Of a stretch of 6,396 bases of DNA, positions 1 through 5,881 are shown in pieces (positions within the stretch are counted from its first letter, which is position 1; every line of letters begins with the position of its first letter). Source of the DNA: VYFG01 sp964403545 (GTDB taxonomy: Bacteria; Pseudomonadota; Gammaproteobacteria; Arenicellales; Poriferihabitantaceae); NCBI GenBank assembly GCA_964403545.1, contig CAYOGN010000212.1:1-6396 (forward strand), read 5' to 3'. Position numbers and translations under genes: made by a program. Under the pieces are notes generated by a model. That model was not told the DNA's origin. It saw only the letters and a list, made by a program, of their open reading frames with translations, and made no database searches.

Positions 1-150
1 TTGACCGATTGCGTTGATGCCTGATGTAATTTGATAGGGCGATCCAGACAAACTTTACCAAAACGACAAGTCAGGACCTTAGTTCTTGATTATCCTGCCT
101 GTTATATGGGGGTTTATGAAGCGCAAAAAATGAATAAATCGTCTTGTCTT

Positions 151-525
151 TTAATTCGACAGTTCGTCAACCAACGCCTGAAGATTGTTGAGCGGCAGCG
201 CTCCTGAAAAAATACGAATCTCACCCTTTTGGTTCATTAAAATACCACCGGAGGTACCTGAAATACCAACCTTGACGCCATTGTCATAGTCATCTTTCAC
301 CCGAGCGGTGGTAGCGCCACTGTCCAGGCACTCAGTGAATGCATCACCATCCACCCCGAGTTCTTCCGCCAACGGACGTAAATTCTCCAGCGGGAATCCC
401 TTGCCATTGGATTTGGTTCGATTGTAAAGAGCATCTGAATACGCCCAAAACGTATCATTACCATTGAGCCTGGCGGCGCACTCAGAGGCTTCGGCCTGTT
501 TTTGTGCTCCGGGATTACATGCAAC
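151..525 (-). pseudogene. Truncated DsbA-family thioredoxin-fold protein (C-terminal half only)
   Basis: DsbA-family proteins are periplasmic thiol-disulfide oxidoreductases with a thioredoxin fold interrupted by a helical insertion. What remains here is about 120 codons: NPGAQKQAEASECAARL, then a helical stretch with FWAYSDALYNR, then the last thioredoxin strands (VGISGTSGG, ILMNQKGEI) and a C-terminal helix ending LVDELSN. That order matches the second half of DsbA-like proteins with a Thioredoxin_4-type domain. The signal peptide and CXXC active-site half (roughly 100 residues) are absent: the frame is closed by TGA at 528-526, and homology starts near 516, inside the end of the upstream cytochrome gene. 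The only start candidates are a TTG at 372 and an internal ATG, neither with a visible ribosome binding site. The cis-proline normally found in the GTP motif is Ser (codon 250-252, TCC, one transition from CCC). I read this as a deletion remnant, probably not expressed. Family call is confident; the deletion mechanism is inference. Confidence 0.85.
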
Positions 526-955
526 TCATATGCTTTGGGCCCTGACATTGTAGAATTCGATCACTCCAGAAAGTCTTCAGGTAGGCCACCAGATCACGGG
601 CTTGCATTTCAGAGAGCGTACCGTTCCAGACCGGCATGCGTGTTTTAGAGCGTCTATTGCCGTATAGAATTGTCTGTACAAGATTGTCATCATCATGGTG
701 CCAGGCATGGGAAGTTTCGTCCAACGGCATAGCACCAATGTAATCCAACCGTCGAATACCCAGTGGTATCGGTGGTTCGCCAACACCTTCTGTGCCATGG
801 CAGGATTGGCAGTAATTCTGGTACAGTTTCAAGCCTCTTTCCACCTCCTCCGGACTGCCAATTTTACCGGTATCCGCAAGTATGCTGGAACTTAACGAAA
901 TAATTGTAAGTAGTCCAAAACCAGCTAAAAAATACTTTATTGTCGCTGTTTTCAC
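515..955 (-). CDS. Exported monohaem cytochrome c
   Basis: A small periplasmic or membrane-tethered class I c-type cytochrome, expected to carry electrons between periplasmic enzymes or to a terminal oxidase. I place the start at the GTG at 955 (146 residues), because it directly precedes a standard signal peptide (KTATIKYF, a hydrophobic run, then SILA before DTG near residue 27) and has a weak GAGA upstream; an in-frame ATG at 991 would add 12 residues that do not look like a signal peptide. One haem site CQSCH lies at residues 49-53. The likely distal ligand is the Met of RMPVW (residue 107), followed by the usual C-terminal helix (DLVAYLKTFW). The protein ends in an unusual Cys/His/Met-rich tail, CQGPKHMSCM. 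The gene lies 59 bases after the binding-protein gene on the same strand, with no strong promoter between, so they may be co-transcribed. Partner enzyme unknown. Confidence 0.9.
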   Translation of the reverse strand: MKTATIKYFLAGFGLLTIISLSSSILADTGKIGSPEEVERGLKLYQNYCQSCHGTEGVGEPPIPLGIRRLDYIGAMPLDETSHAWHHDDDNLVQTILYGNRRSKTRMPVWNGTLSEMQARDLVAYLKTFWSDRILQCQGPKHMSCM

Positions 956-1014
956 ATAATTCTCATATATATATCCAGCGCAGTGTATCATCTGTTGTCC
1001 GCGGCAATTGTGTA

Positions 1015-1764
1015 CTATCGATAGCGGCTCTGGATTTCGAGGATAACGCCTTCCGCTTTCATCGCAGCAAGTTCTGTATTCAGCTTGTCTATCAACGCAA
1101 GGTCGGTGTTGATGTTGAATGCGATAGACATGATGGTTTCGCGGAATGTCAATACCGGCACCAGACCGCTAACCCCGGTTTGCTTGGCGGTATAGGGTCC
1201 CAGCAGGTGACCAGTGGCCCAAAGATCAATACGATCGCGATCAATTTTAAGTACATTCAGGTCATCCCGTGGTGCCAGGTCAAGATCAAAACCCTGGTCG
1301 GCCAGGAAAAGCGCAATGGCATCTCCCTGGTATCCTCCAACCCGCAGGTTTTTTGCTTCTTCAAGGCTGGCCACTATAATTTCACGTTTCTCCTTGGCTA
1401 AGAACACCCAGTTATTTTCTGCCACTGGACCAACCCAGCGAAACTTGCTTTCTCTTTCAGCGGTGCGAGTAGTGGAGAATACGGCGGTATTTTCCTCCTC
1501 TAGAGCCATGCCAAATGCCCGCTGCCAGGGCAAGAGTTCGAGGGTATAGCCAACCCCGGCCCGTTTGAACAGTTCTTGCACGATTTCAGTAGATACGCCA
1601 ATGATATCGTCGCCCTCGCCCGACATATTGAAGGGTGGGTAATTTTCAGTTTTCAGGTGAATGGTTTGTGCGTTCGCAGGTGCAATAACCTGTAGCACCA
1701 GTATAGCGACGACATACAGAGTGGGAACCAAACGAGTGATGAAACAGGTTGTAGATTTGTTCAT
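1015..1764 (-). CDS. Periplasmic amino-acid-type solute-binding protein (SBP_bac_3 family)
   Basis: A 249-residue member of the family 3 extracellular solute-binding proteins, which capture small polar molecules, typically amino acids, in the periplasm. Residues 1-32 form a Sec signal peptide (basic start, hydrophobic core around 13-28, cleavage after ANA before QTIHL); there is no lipobox, so a soluble protein is expected. The mature part has the family opening ENYPPF (40-45), a GVSTEIVQELFKRAG helix, the FSTTRTAERESKFRWVGP segment typical of the hinge and ligand region, and a second lobe with LRVGGYQGD and IDLWATG, ending in a helix (AAMKAEGVILEIQSRY). No permease or ATPase gene is visible on either side, so it is an orphan binding protein: it may serve a distant ABC transporter, act as a sensor, or work with the adjacent cytochrome. 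The ligand cannot be told from sequence. The ATG has only a weak purine stretch (GAGAG, about 13 bases upstream). Confidence 0.9.
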   Translation of the reverse strand: MNKSTTCFITRLVPTLYVVAILVLQVIAPANAQTIHLKTENYPPFNMSGEGDDIIGVSTEIVQELFKRAGVGYTLELLPWQRAFGMALEEENTAVFSTTRTAERESKFRWVGPVAENNWVFLAKEKREIIVASLEEAKNLRVGGYQGDAIALFLADQGFDLDLAPRDDLNVLKIDRDRIDLWATGHLLGPYTAKQTGVSGLVPVLTFRETIMSIAFNINTDLALIDKLNTELAAMKAEGVILEIQSRYR

Positions 1765-1854
1765 GGTTGTTTTCGCTCTCGCAAATAGTAATAAACGAAT
1801 GTGTCGGGAATATTATTACTCCACATTGTCCTAGAGCATACAGACAAAGTCCTA

Positions 1855-1884
1855 ACTATAAGCCGATATACAAAATTTGTACAA
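1855..1884 (-). promoter_or_regulatory. Candidate promoter for the binding-protein gene
   Basis: On the minus strand TTGTAC (1884-1879) and TATAGT (1860-1855) are separated by 18 bases, matching the sigma-70 pattern at 3/6 and 5/6 positions. Transcription would begin near 1848, giving a leader of about 84 bases. The -35 hexamer and spacer overlap the dyad at 1869-1881, which would suit repression. Pattern match only. Confidence 0.35.
1869..1881. repeat. 13-bp perfect dyad, candidate operator
   Basis: TACAAA, one central A, then TTTGTA: a perfect 6+1+6 inverted repeat. It lies in the 243-base region between the divergently transcribed binding-protein and peroxiredoxin genes, and overlaps the candidate promoter of the former. 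Short AT-rich dyads arise by chance fairly often, so operator function is inference from position. Confidence 0.4.
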
Positions 1885-1931
1885 TTGCAGCAAACGATTT
1901 CAGCATAGTAAAAGCAATACAGATGGAACTA

Positions 1932-1962
1932 TTCAAAGAAACATCGATCACCTGCATATACT
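1932..1962 (+). promoter_or_regulatory. Candidate promoter for the peroxiredoxin gene
   Basis: TATACT at 1957-1962 is a good -10 element (5/6). The best -35 is TTCAAA at 1932-1937 (4/6) with a long 19-base spacer, so an activator may be needed. Start of transcription would be near 1969, giving a leader of about 45 bases before the ATG at 2014. I could not recognise a clear four-block OxyR site here. Confidence 0.3.
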
Positions 1963-2002
1963 GTTAAGATGTTCGACGGGAAATTAACATTAACCACCAC
2001 AT

Positions 2003-2007
2003 GAGGA
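2003..2007 (+). promoter_or_regulatory. Ribosome binding site deciding the peroxiredoxin start
   Basis: GAGGA ends 6 bases before the ATG at 2014, an ideal spacing. The earlier in-frame ATG at 2008 directly abuts this motif and would have no usable binding site, so translation should start at 2014 with MSLRIND. Confidence 0.7.
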
Positions 2008-2013
2008 ATGAAA

Positions 2014-2673
2014 ATGTCACTACGAATTAATGATCAGGCACCGGACTTTACCGCCAGGACCACTCAAGGAGAAATCAGCTTCCATGACTGGTTGGGGGAC
2101 GGCTGGGGAATTCTGTTTTCCCACCCCAAGGATTTCACCCCGGTATGCACGACGGAACTGGGTTACGTGGCCAGGCTAAAACCAGAATTTGACAAGCGAA
2201 ACTGCAAGGTTATCGGACTCAGTATCGATCCAGTGGAAAACCACGAGGGATGGGCTGCGGATATTGAGGAAACCCAGGGTTATAGCGTCAACTTTCCGAT
2301 GATCGGTGATACCGACCTGAACGTAGCAAAGCTGTATAACATGTTTCCGGCTGATGAGCAGGGAGACAGTGAAGGTCGTACTGCCATGACCAATGCAACG
2401 GTAAGGACAGTATTTGTTGTCGGCCCAGACAAAAATATCAAACTGATGATGACCTATCCCATGACTACCGGCAGAAACTTTGACGAAATCCTGCGTGTAA
2501 TCGATTCTATGCAATTGACTGCCGCCCACAAGGTGGCGACCCCGGTAAACTGGAAGCAGGGTGAAGATGTCATCATCGTACCCGCAGTCAGTGACGAGGA
2601 GGCCAGGGAAAAATATCCTGATGGCTGGAAAACTCTCAAGCCATACTTACGGGTGGTGAAGCAGCCGACTTGA
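2014..2673 (+). CDS. 1-Cys peroxiredoxin, Prx6 family
   Basis: A thiol peroxidase that reduces hydrogen peroxide and organic hydroperoxides in the cytoplasm, of the AhpC/TSA superfamily, Prx6 subgroup (the LsfA-like bacterial proteins). From the ATG at 2014 it has 219 residues, a normal length for Prx6. The active site reads PKDFTPVCTTE, with Pro38, Thr42 and peroxidatic Cys45; the conserved Arg131 (TVRTVFVV) completes the catalytic set. The extended C-terminal domain typical of Prx6 follows (HKVATPVNWKQGEDVIIVP, then PDGWKTLKPYLR). The only other cysteine is Cys64, which is not in the position of a classical resolving Cys, so recycling by an external thiol is expected. No signal peptide. It is a single-gene unit, divergent from the binding-protein gene, with a weak hairpin 32 bases after the stop. 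Its physical reductant is not encoded in the window. Confidence 0.96.
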   Translation: MSLRINDQAPDFTARTTQGEISFHDWLGDGWGILFSHPKDFTPVCTTELGYVARLKPEFDKRNCKVIGLSIDPVENHEGWAADIEETQGYSVNFPMIGDTDLNVAKLYNMFPADEQGDSEGRTAMTNATVRTVFVVGPDKNIKLMMTYPMTTGRNFDEILRVIDSMQLTAAHKVATPVNWKQGEDVIIVPAVSDEEAREKYPDGWKTLKPYLRVVKQPT

Positions 2674-2704
2674 AGGCAATGATAGTTACCCTGGCGATAC
2701 GATG

Positions 2705-2723
2705 ACCGGTCGCCCGGTATTTT
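2705..2723 (+). terminator. Weak terminator-like hairpin after the peroxiredoxin gene
   Basis: ACCGG (2705-2709), a 4-base loop TCGC, CCGGT (2714-2718), then ATTTT. The stem is only 5 bp but all but one pair are G-C, and it sits 32 bases after the peroxiredoxin stop codon, where a terminator is expected. Confidence 0.4.
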
Positions 2724-2883
2724 GGTCTTAATCTGTGAGCGTAATGGGGGCCAAACTTATGCTCCATGATCGTACAGATTCCCGGGTGACGAGAATACCC
2801 TTTCTGCAAGCATGCCTTCGTTCATCGACACAATTGATTTAGAACGGGGTGATTCAGAGTAAATAATTTCCCTTGTCATGGCC

Positions 2884-2902
2884 AAACCAACTCTGGTTTT
2901 TT
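2884..2902 (+). terminator. AT-rich terminator-like hairpin with T-run
   Basis: AAACCA (2884-2889), loop ACTC, TGGTTT (2894-2899), continuing into TTT to give six T in a row. The perfect 6-bp stem and T-run fit a rho-independent terminator on the plus strand, although the stem is AT-rich and weak. It lies 210 bases downstream of the peroxiredoxin stop and just before the transporter's candidate promoter. Confidence 0.4.
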
Positions 2903-2920
2903 GATGCATGTGTGAGATGA

Positions 2921-2948
2921 TTGGAAGCCTTACTGGCACCATTACTAT
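2921..2948 (+). promoter_or_regulatory. Candidate promoter for the DMT transporter gene
   Basis: TTGGAA (2921-2926) and TACTAT (2943-2948) are 16 bases apart, each 4/6 to the sigma-70 consensus, directly after a terminator-like hairpin. The leader would be about 38 bases. Pattern match only. Confidence 0.33.
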
Positions 2949-2992
2949 TAAAAATTTAGCCAGACTCGTTCAGACGTTCCTGGATTCTCAGC

Positions 2993-3907
2993 ATGAGTAG
3001 TATTAAACACGGTCGTTACAATCGCCCTGTTGTTGCGATCGGACTATGCCTTGTTTCGATGACATTGTTTTCGCTGCAAGATGCGTTGGTAAAATGGTTG
3101 TCCACGGATTTCTGGCTATTGCAGCTGTTGTTTATGCGCAGTGCGGTTATCGTTTCCGTAGTGGGTTCATTTATTTTACTTAAACAGGGTTGCGCTGGTT
3201 TTAAAACCGAACACCCTGGAAACCACATATTACGAGCGGCGTTTAACTTTTTTGCATTCTTAACATACTATACCGCCGTTACGCAGATGCCACTGGCAAA
3301 TGCTGTATCCATTGGCATGACCGCTCCCCTTTTTATGACTGCGCTGTCCGGGCCGTTATTAGGTGAGCCGGTGGGCATAAGGCGTAAAGCCGTGCTGGTA
3401 GTGGGATTCATTGGCGTCTTGATCATTGTTCAGCCTACCGCTGAAGACCTGAATATTGAAGGAAGTTTGTTTGCGCTGGCTGGCGCGTTGTTATTCGCTC
3501 TGCTCGCCTTACAGACGCGAAAAATGAGCAAGAATGAGTCCAGTGAACTAATGGTTTTCTATGCCGCGCTGGTTTTTTTGGTTATCACTGGTGGTCTGAT
3601 GATATTTTACTGGGAGATGCCAGAGTCACAGTCCCTATTGTTGATGATGGTTCTTGGCGTTATTACACTATTTGCGCAATATAGTCTGGTGCATGCCTAC
3701 CAGTTCGCGGAAGTTCATGTTATAGCCCCGTTTGAATATCTGACTGTATTGTTTGCAATACTACTGGGTTGGTTTATTTTTTCAGAACAACCCACCATGA
3801 CCATGTACGCGGGGGCTTCACTGGTAATCCTGGCGGGTTTGGCTATTTGCTGGTACGAAAAAATTGAGTATGGAGAAAACACAGCACCTCCTGTTAACCC
3901 CGTTTAA
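2993..3907 (+). CDS. DMT-superfamily transporter with two EamA domains
   Basis: An inner-membrane carrier of the drug/metabolite transporter superfamily. At 304 residues it has the family's usual length and ten hydrophobic helices arranged as two EamA repeats. Repeat 1 covers about residues 12-148: helix 1 contains LFSLQDALVKW, and PLANAVSIGMTAPLF is the characteristic helix 4 motif. Repeat 2 covers about 156-288 and has the equivalent FAEVHVIAPFEYLTVLFAILLGW. Short charged loops (KTEHPGNH, RKMSKNESSE) separate the helices, and a hydrophilic tail ends at PVNPV. Family members export or import amino acids, vitamins, nucleotide derivatives or drugs; the substrate cannot be read from this sequence. 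The ATG at 2993 has no strong ribosome binding site. The gene stands alone, converging on the sulfatase gene. Confidence 0.93.
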   Translation: MSSIKHGRYNRPVVAIGLCLVSMTLFSLQDALVKWLSTDFWLLQLLFMRSAVIVSVVGSFILLKQGCAGFKTEHPGNHILRAAFNFFAFLTYYTAVTQMPLANAVSIGMTAPLFMTALSGPLLGEPVGIRRKAVLVVGFIGVLIIVQPTAEDLNIEGSLFALAGALLFALLALQTRKMSKNESSELMVFYAALVFLVITGGLMIFYWEMPESQSLLLMMVLGVITLFAQYSLVHAYQFAEVHVIAPFEYLTVLFAILLGWFIFSEQPTMTMYAGASLVILAGLAICWYEKIEYGENTAPPVNPV

Positions 3908-4252
3908 CCAGAATGGACAAAGAGTCGGAATTGAGAATGCCAGTTTTCATGTTTCCTGAAGACGAGTAAAAGTGATAGCTGCGATTCTGTTGTCGGCATC
4001 GTAACGAGATCCCGACAGTTTCTCAGTTTCACTGGTTTGTTTATCTTCGCATTGATATCTATACCGTTACACGCCAGTGATGATGCCCAACCGATCAGCG
4101 AACTATCTTGGCGATCTCCATTTTTTGGTGGTGTCCATGGCCTTCTACTTCGGGTTGACTGGCCAGGGTTTCTTCAGGTTGATGGCGCAACCTTCTCGAA
4201 TGACAGTAGCAACGCTTTCGAAGATGACGTCGTTGAGTCCTGGTTTTGTAAT
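3908..4252. other. Convergent spacer between transporter and sulfatase, possible gene remnant
   Basis: No intact gene is recognisable in these 345 bases. On the plus strand a frame open from 3935 reads VTRSRQFLSFTGLF then FALISIPLHAS (about 4001-4075), which looks like a Sec signal peptide: basic start, hydrophobic core, small residues before an acidic mature start. It runs on as SDDAQPISELSWRSPFFGG, but the position where a start would be expected carries GTA (4001), the first usable start is a TTG at 4037, and there is no ribosome binding site. The frame then continues antisense into the sulfatase gene, to 4432. On the minus strand the sulfatase frame, after its stop, stays open for 35 codons (ITKPGLNDVIFESV to PWPVNPK). 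Both may be chance or decayed genes. Confidence 0.45.
3991..4017 (+). terminator. Imperfect hairpin downstream of the transporter gene
   Basis: TGTCGG (3991-3996) pairs with CCGACA (4012-4017); inside, after one C-C mismatch, ATC (3998-4000) pairs with GAT (4008-4010) around a 7-base loop. GTTTCTCAGTTT follows, a poor T-run. It lies 83 bases after the transporter stop between convergent genes, so termination is possible, but the missing clean T-run keeps this tentative. Confidence 0.35.
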
Positions 4253-5680
4253 TTACGACTGAGCGACCGGCGTAAAGTCGAATTCGTCGGCGTTCCGTAC
4301 CGCTTCAACGCCGCCGAGTTGTGCAATCAGGGCGGTCTGATCGGCAAAGGCCTGGCGATTGGCCGCCTCCGGGTCCACCAGGCTGCGCAATTGCTCGTCG
4401 CAAAGTTCGCGCACCCCTTTATGTTCCCCTGACTCTCCGAGATCAATTGATTCCCCAGAATCGTTATGCATATCGTATAACTCAGGGGCATACCCCGGAT
4501 AACAGTTATATTTCCAGCGCGCATTGCGCAGCATAAACATTCCCGTTGGCGATCCGCCGTCATGGTATTCACTGATCACGGGCCGGTCAAAGTCCGCCCC
4601 CGATGCGAGGGTCTGTAGCGCGATCCCGGGGCGGGGTTCCACTCCATCCTCTATCCCCGCGGCGTCGAGTATGGTGGGGTAGATATCCACCAGCGACGCC
4701 AGGGTGGAAACCACTTTACCTTCGGGAATGCCTGGCCCGGCGACAATCATGGGAACTGCCGCTGATTCGTCATACAGGGTCATCTTGGTCCAGAGTCCGC
4801 GATCGCCGTTATGATCGCCGTGGTCGCTGGTATATATTATCAGGGTATTGTCCAGCTGACCGGAGGATTCGAGGGCCGTGATAACCTCGCCAACCTGGTG
4901 GTCGAGGAAACTGCATAGCCCGTAATAAGATGCCCGTGCGATCTGGCGGGTTTGCGCGGTAAAATAATCATCGTAATTAAAATTACGCCGGATCGCCTTA
5001 AGCACCGGGTGCGCTGATTGTTCGCCGGGTCTGGTGAAGCGCGCCTGGTCCATTAGTTCAAGGGGATAGAGGTTATAAAACTCCTCGGGGCAGGTCAGCG
5101 GGTAATGGGGTCGAAGCCATGACACAAACAACGCCCAGGGTTTGGCATTTTGGGTATTGCCCGGATCCTGCAGCCAGTCGCAGGCGGCAGCCGTGACACC
5201 ATTATCGTAGTCGGTATAGCTGTCGCTACCAGGGCCGATCTGTCTGGAATAGCCAGAGCAATCGATGACTGATTCGTGATCCCGCAACAGTCCTTTGACC
5301 CAACCTTTTCCATCGCGGATATAAAGGGGCAACAATTCGTTATCAAATCCATTGTCATATTCCTGGCCGCGATAATGCAGTTTACCGATGGAATCCACCC
5401 GGTGGCCCCGGGATTGCAGTGAATGACCCCAGCTCAACGGAGTTCCCTGGTAGGCCTGGGCATTGCTCCAGCAACGAGTTTTATAAACATACTCCCCGGT
5501 CGCCAGGGATGCCCGTGCTGGTACGCAAACCGGTGAAGACGTATAAGCATTTAAAAACCGTGCGCCGCGCCCGGCGAGCCGGTTCAGGTGAGGTGTTTTG
5601 ACCAGCCCATGACCATAACAGCCAAGAGCATCCCGCCGATGTTCATCGCTGAATAAAAACAGTACGTTTAAGCCGGACAT
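4253..5680 (-). CDS. Type I sulfatase (formylglycine-dependent, alkaline-phosphatase superfamily)
   Basis: A hydrolase of sulfate esters, 475 residues, in the arylsulfatase/choline-sulfatase superfamily (family S1). Metal-site residues at the N-terminus are Asp12-Glu13 (LFSDEHRRDALGCYG). The maturation motif is CVPAR (52-56), where Cys52 would be converted to formylglycine, followed by ASLATGEY. GKLHY (99-103) gives Lys100 and His102; RPHYP contains His192; TSDHGDHNG gives Asp286-His287; and Lys299 lies in GLWTKMTLYDES. All expected catalytic groups are present. The C-terminal subdomain begins after AGPGIPEGK and ends at DFTPVAQS. No signal peptide is visible, so a cytoplasmic enzyme is expected, as for choline-sulfatase-like members. 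Substrate unknown. The start is well supported by GGAG (5690-5687) 6 bases before the ATG. No formylglycine-generating enzyme or sulfate-ester transporter lies in the window, so maturation must rely on a gene elsewhere. Confidence 0.95.
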   Translation of the reverse strand: MSGLNVLFLFSDEHRRDALGCYGHGLVKTPHLNRLAGRGARFLNAYTSSPVCVPARASLATGEYVYKTRCWSNAQAYQGTPLSWGHSLQSRGHRVDSIGKLHYRGQEYDNGFDNELLPLYIRDGKGWVKGLLRDHESVIDCSGYSRQIGPGSDSYTDYDNGVTAAACDWLQDPGNTQNAKPWALFVSWLRPHYPLTCPEEFYNLYPLELMDQARFTRPGEQSAHPVLKAIRRNFNYDDYFTAQTRQIARASYYGLCSFLDHQVGEVITALESSGQLDNTLIIYTSDHGDHNGDRGLWTKMTLYDESAAVPMIVAGPGIPEGKVVSTLASLVDIYPTILDAAGIEDGVEPRPGIALQTLASGADFDRPVISEYHDGGSPTGMFMLRNARWKYNCYPGYAPELYDMHNDSGESIDLGESGEHKGVRELCDEQLRSLVDPEAANRQAFADQTALIAQLGGVEAVRNADEFDFTPVAQS

Positions 5681-5686
5681 TGATCG

Positions 5687-5690
5687 CTCC
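5687..5690 (-). promoter_or_regulatory. Ribosome binding site of the sulfatase gene
   Basis: GGAG on the minus strand ends 6 bases before the ATG at 5680, confirming that start. Confidence 0.65.
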
Positions 5691-5708
5691 AGGGAAAATA
5701 ACGTGGTA

Positions 5709-5738
5709 AGTATAGGCGTTCCGCTCCAGGCCTGTAAC
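5709..5738 (-). promoter_or_regulatory. Candidate promoter for the sulfatase gene
   Basis: GTTACA (5738-5733, 4/6) and TATACT (5714-5709, 5/6) are 18 bases apart on the minus strand. The predicted start near 5702 leaves a leader of about 22 bases, which fits the ribosome binding site at 5690-5687. An 8-bp palindrome CAGGCCTG (5727-5734) overlaps the -35 edge and spacer. Pattern match only. Confidence 0.38.
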
Positions 5739-5881
5739 CTTCCCGTACCCTGGCGAAATAGAGTCGCATTTCAGGTTTAATCTTGTATCAGGCTTGTTTC
5801 ACTGGATAGTATTTACCTCTTATTCGGAAACAATTCAGGAAATCCAACAGGATTGTTCCAAAATACAATGAGGAAAATGAT

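Larger units (their letters stand above)
2674..2992. other. Spacer between peroxiredoxin and DMT transporter genes
   Basis: I see no convincing gene in these 319 bases: the open frames on both strands are short, have no recognisable motif and lack ribosome binding sites. The stretch holds the hairpin at 2705-2723, a second terminator-like hairpin at 2884-2902, and a candidate promoter at 2921-2948 for the transporter. The second hairpin would not serve any protein gene visible upstream of it once the first has acted. Confidence 0.6.

Noticed and set aside
1..150. Search for a terminator after the DsbA remnant
   Set aside because: A run of six T lies on the minus strand near 121-130, but no stem precedes it; nothing else supportable is seen at this end.
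106..208. Plus-strand frame MGVYEAQKMNKSS at the left end
   Set aside because: Half of it is antisense to the DsbA remnant. The resemblance of MNKSSC to the start of the binding protein (MNKSTTC) is too short to mean anything.
297..548. Minus-strand frame MSGPKAYELHV overlapping the DsbA remnant
   Set aside because: It is the shifted frame of the cytochrome tail and the DsbA remnant; its residues are the out-of-frame reading of both and resemble no family.
965..975. TATATATATA run upstream of the cytochrome start
   Set aside because: A short AT dinucleotide run that could mimic a -10 element, but no matching -35 was found at proper spacing.
940..1401. Long plus-strand open frame (153 codons) opposite the binding-protein gene
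   Set aside because: It lies antisense to a clearly recognised family member with a signal peptide, has no family motif, and reflects the codon pattern of the opposite strand. The same applies to the frame at 1214-1549.
2176..2529. 117-codon minus-strand frame inside the peroxiredoxin gene
   Set aside because: Fully antisense to a textbook Prx6 sequence; no ribosome binding site or motif.
2757..2942. 61-codon minus-strand frame in the 2674-2992 spacer
   Set aside because: No recognisable domain, and it spans the terminator-like hairpin at 2884-2902; no ribosome binding site seen.
4037..4432. 131-codon frame starting at TTG
   Set aside because: More than half lies antisense to the sulfatase, and the TTG sits inside the hydrophobic core of the signal-like segment with no ribosome binding site. 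The upstream part is discussed only as a possible remnant.
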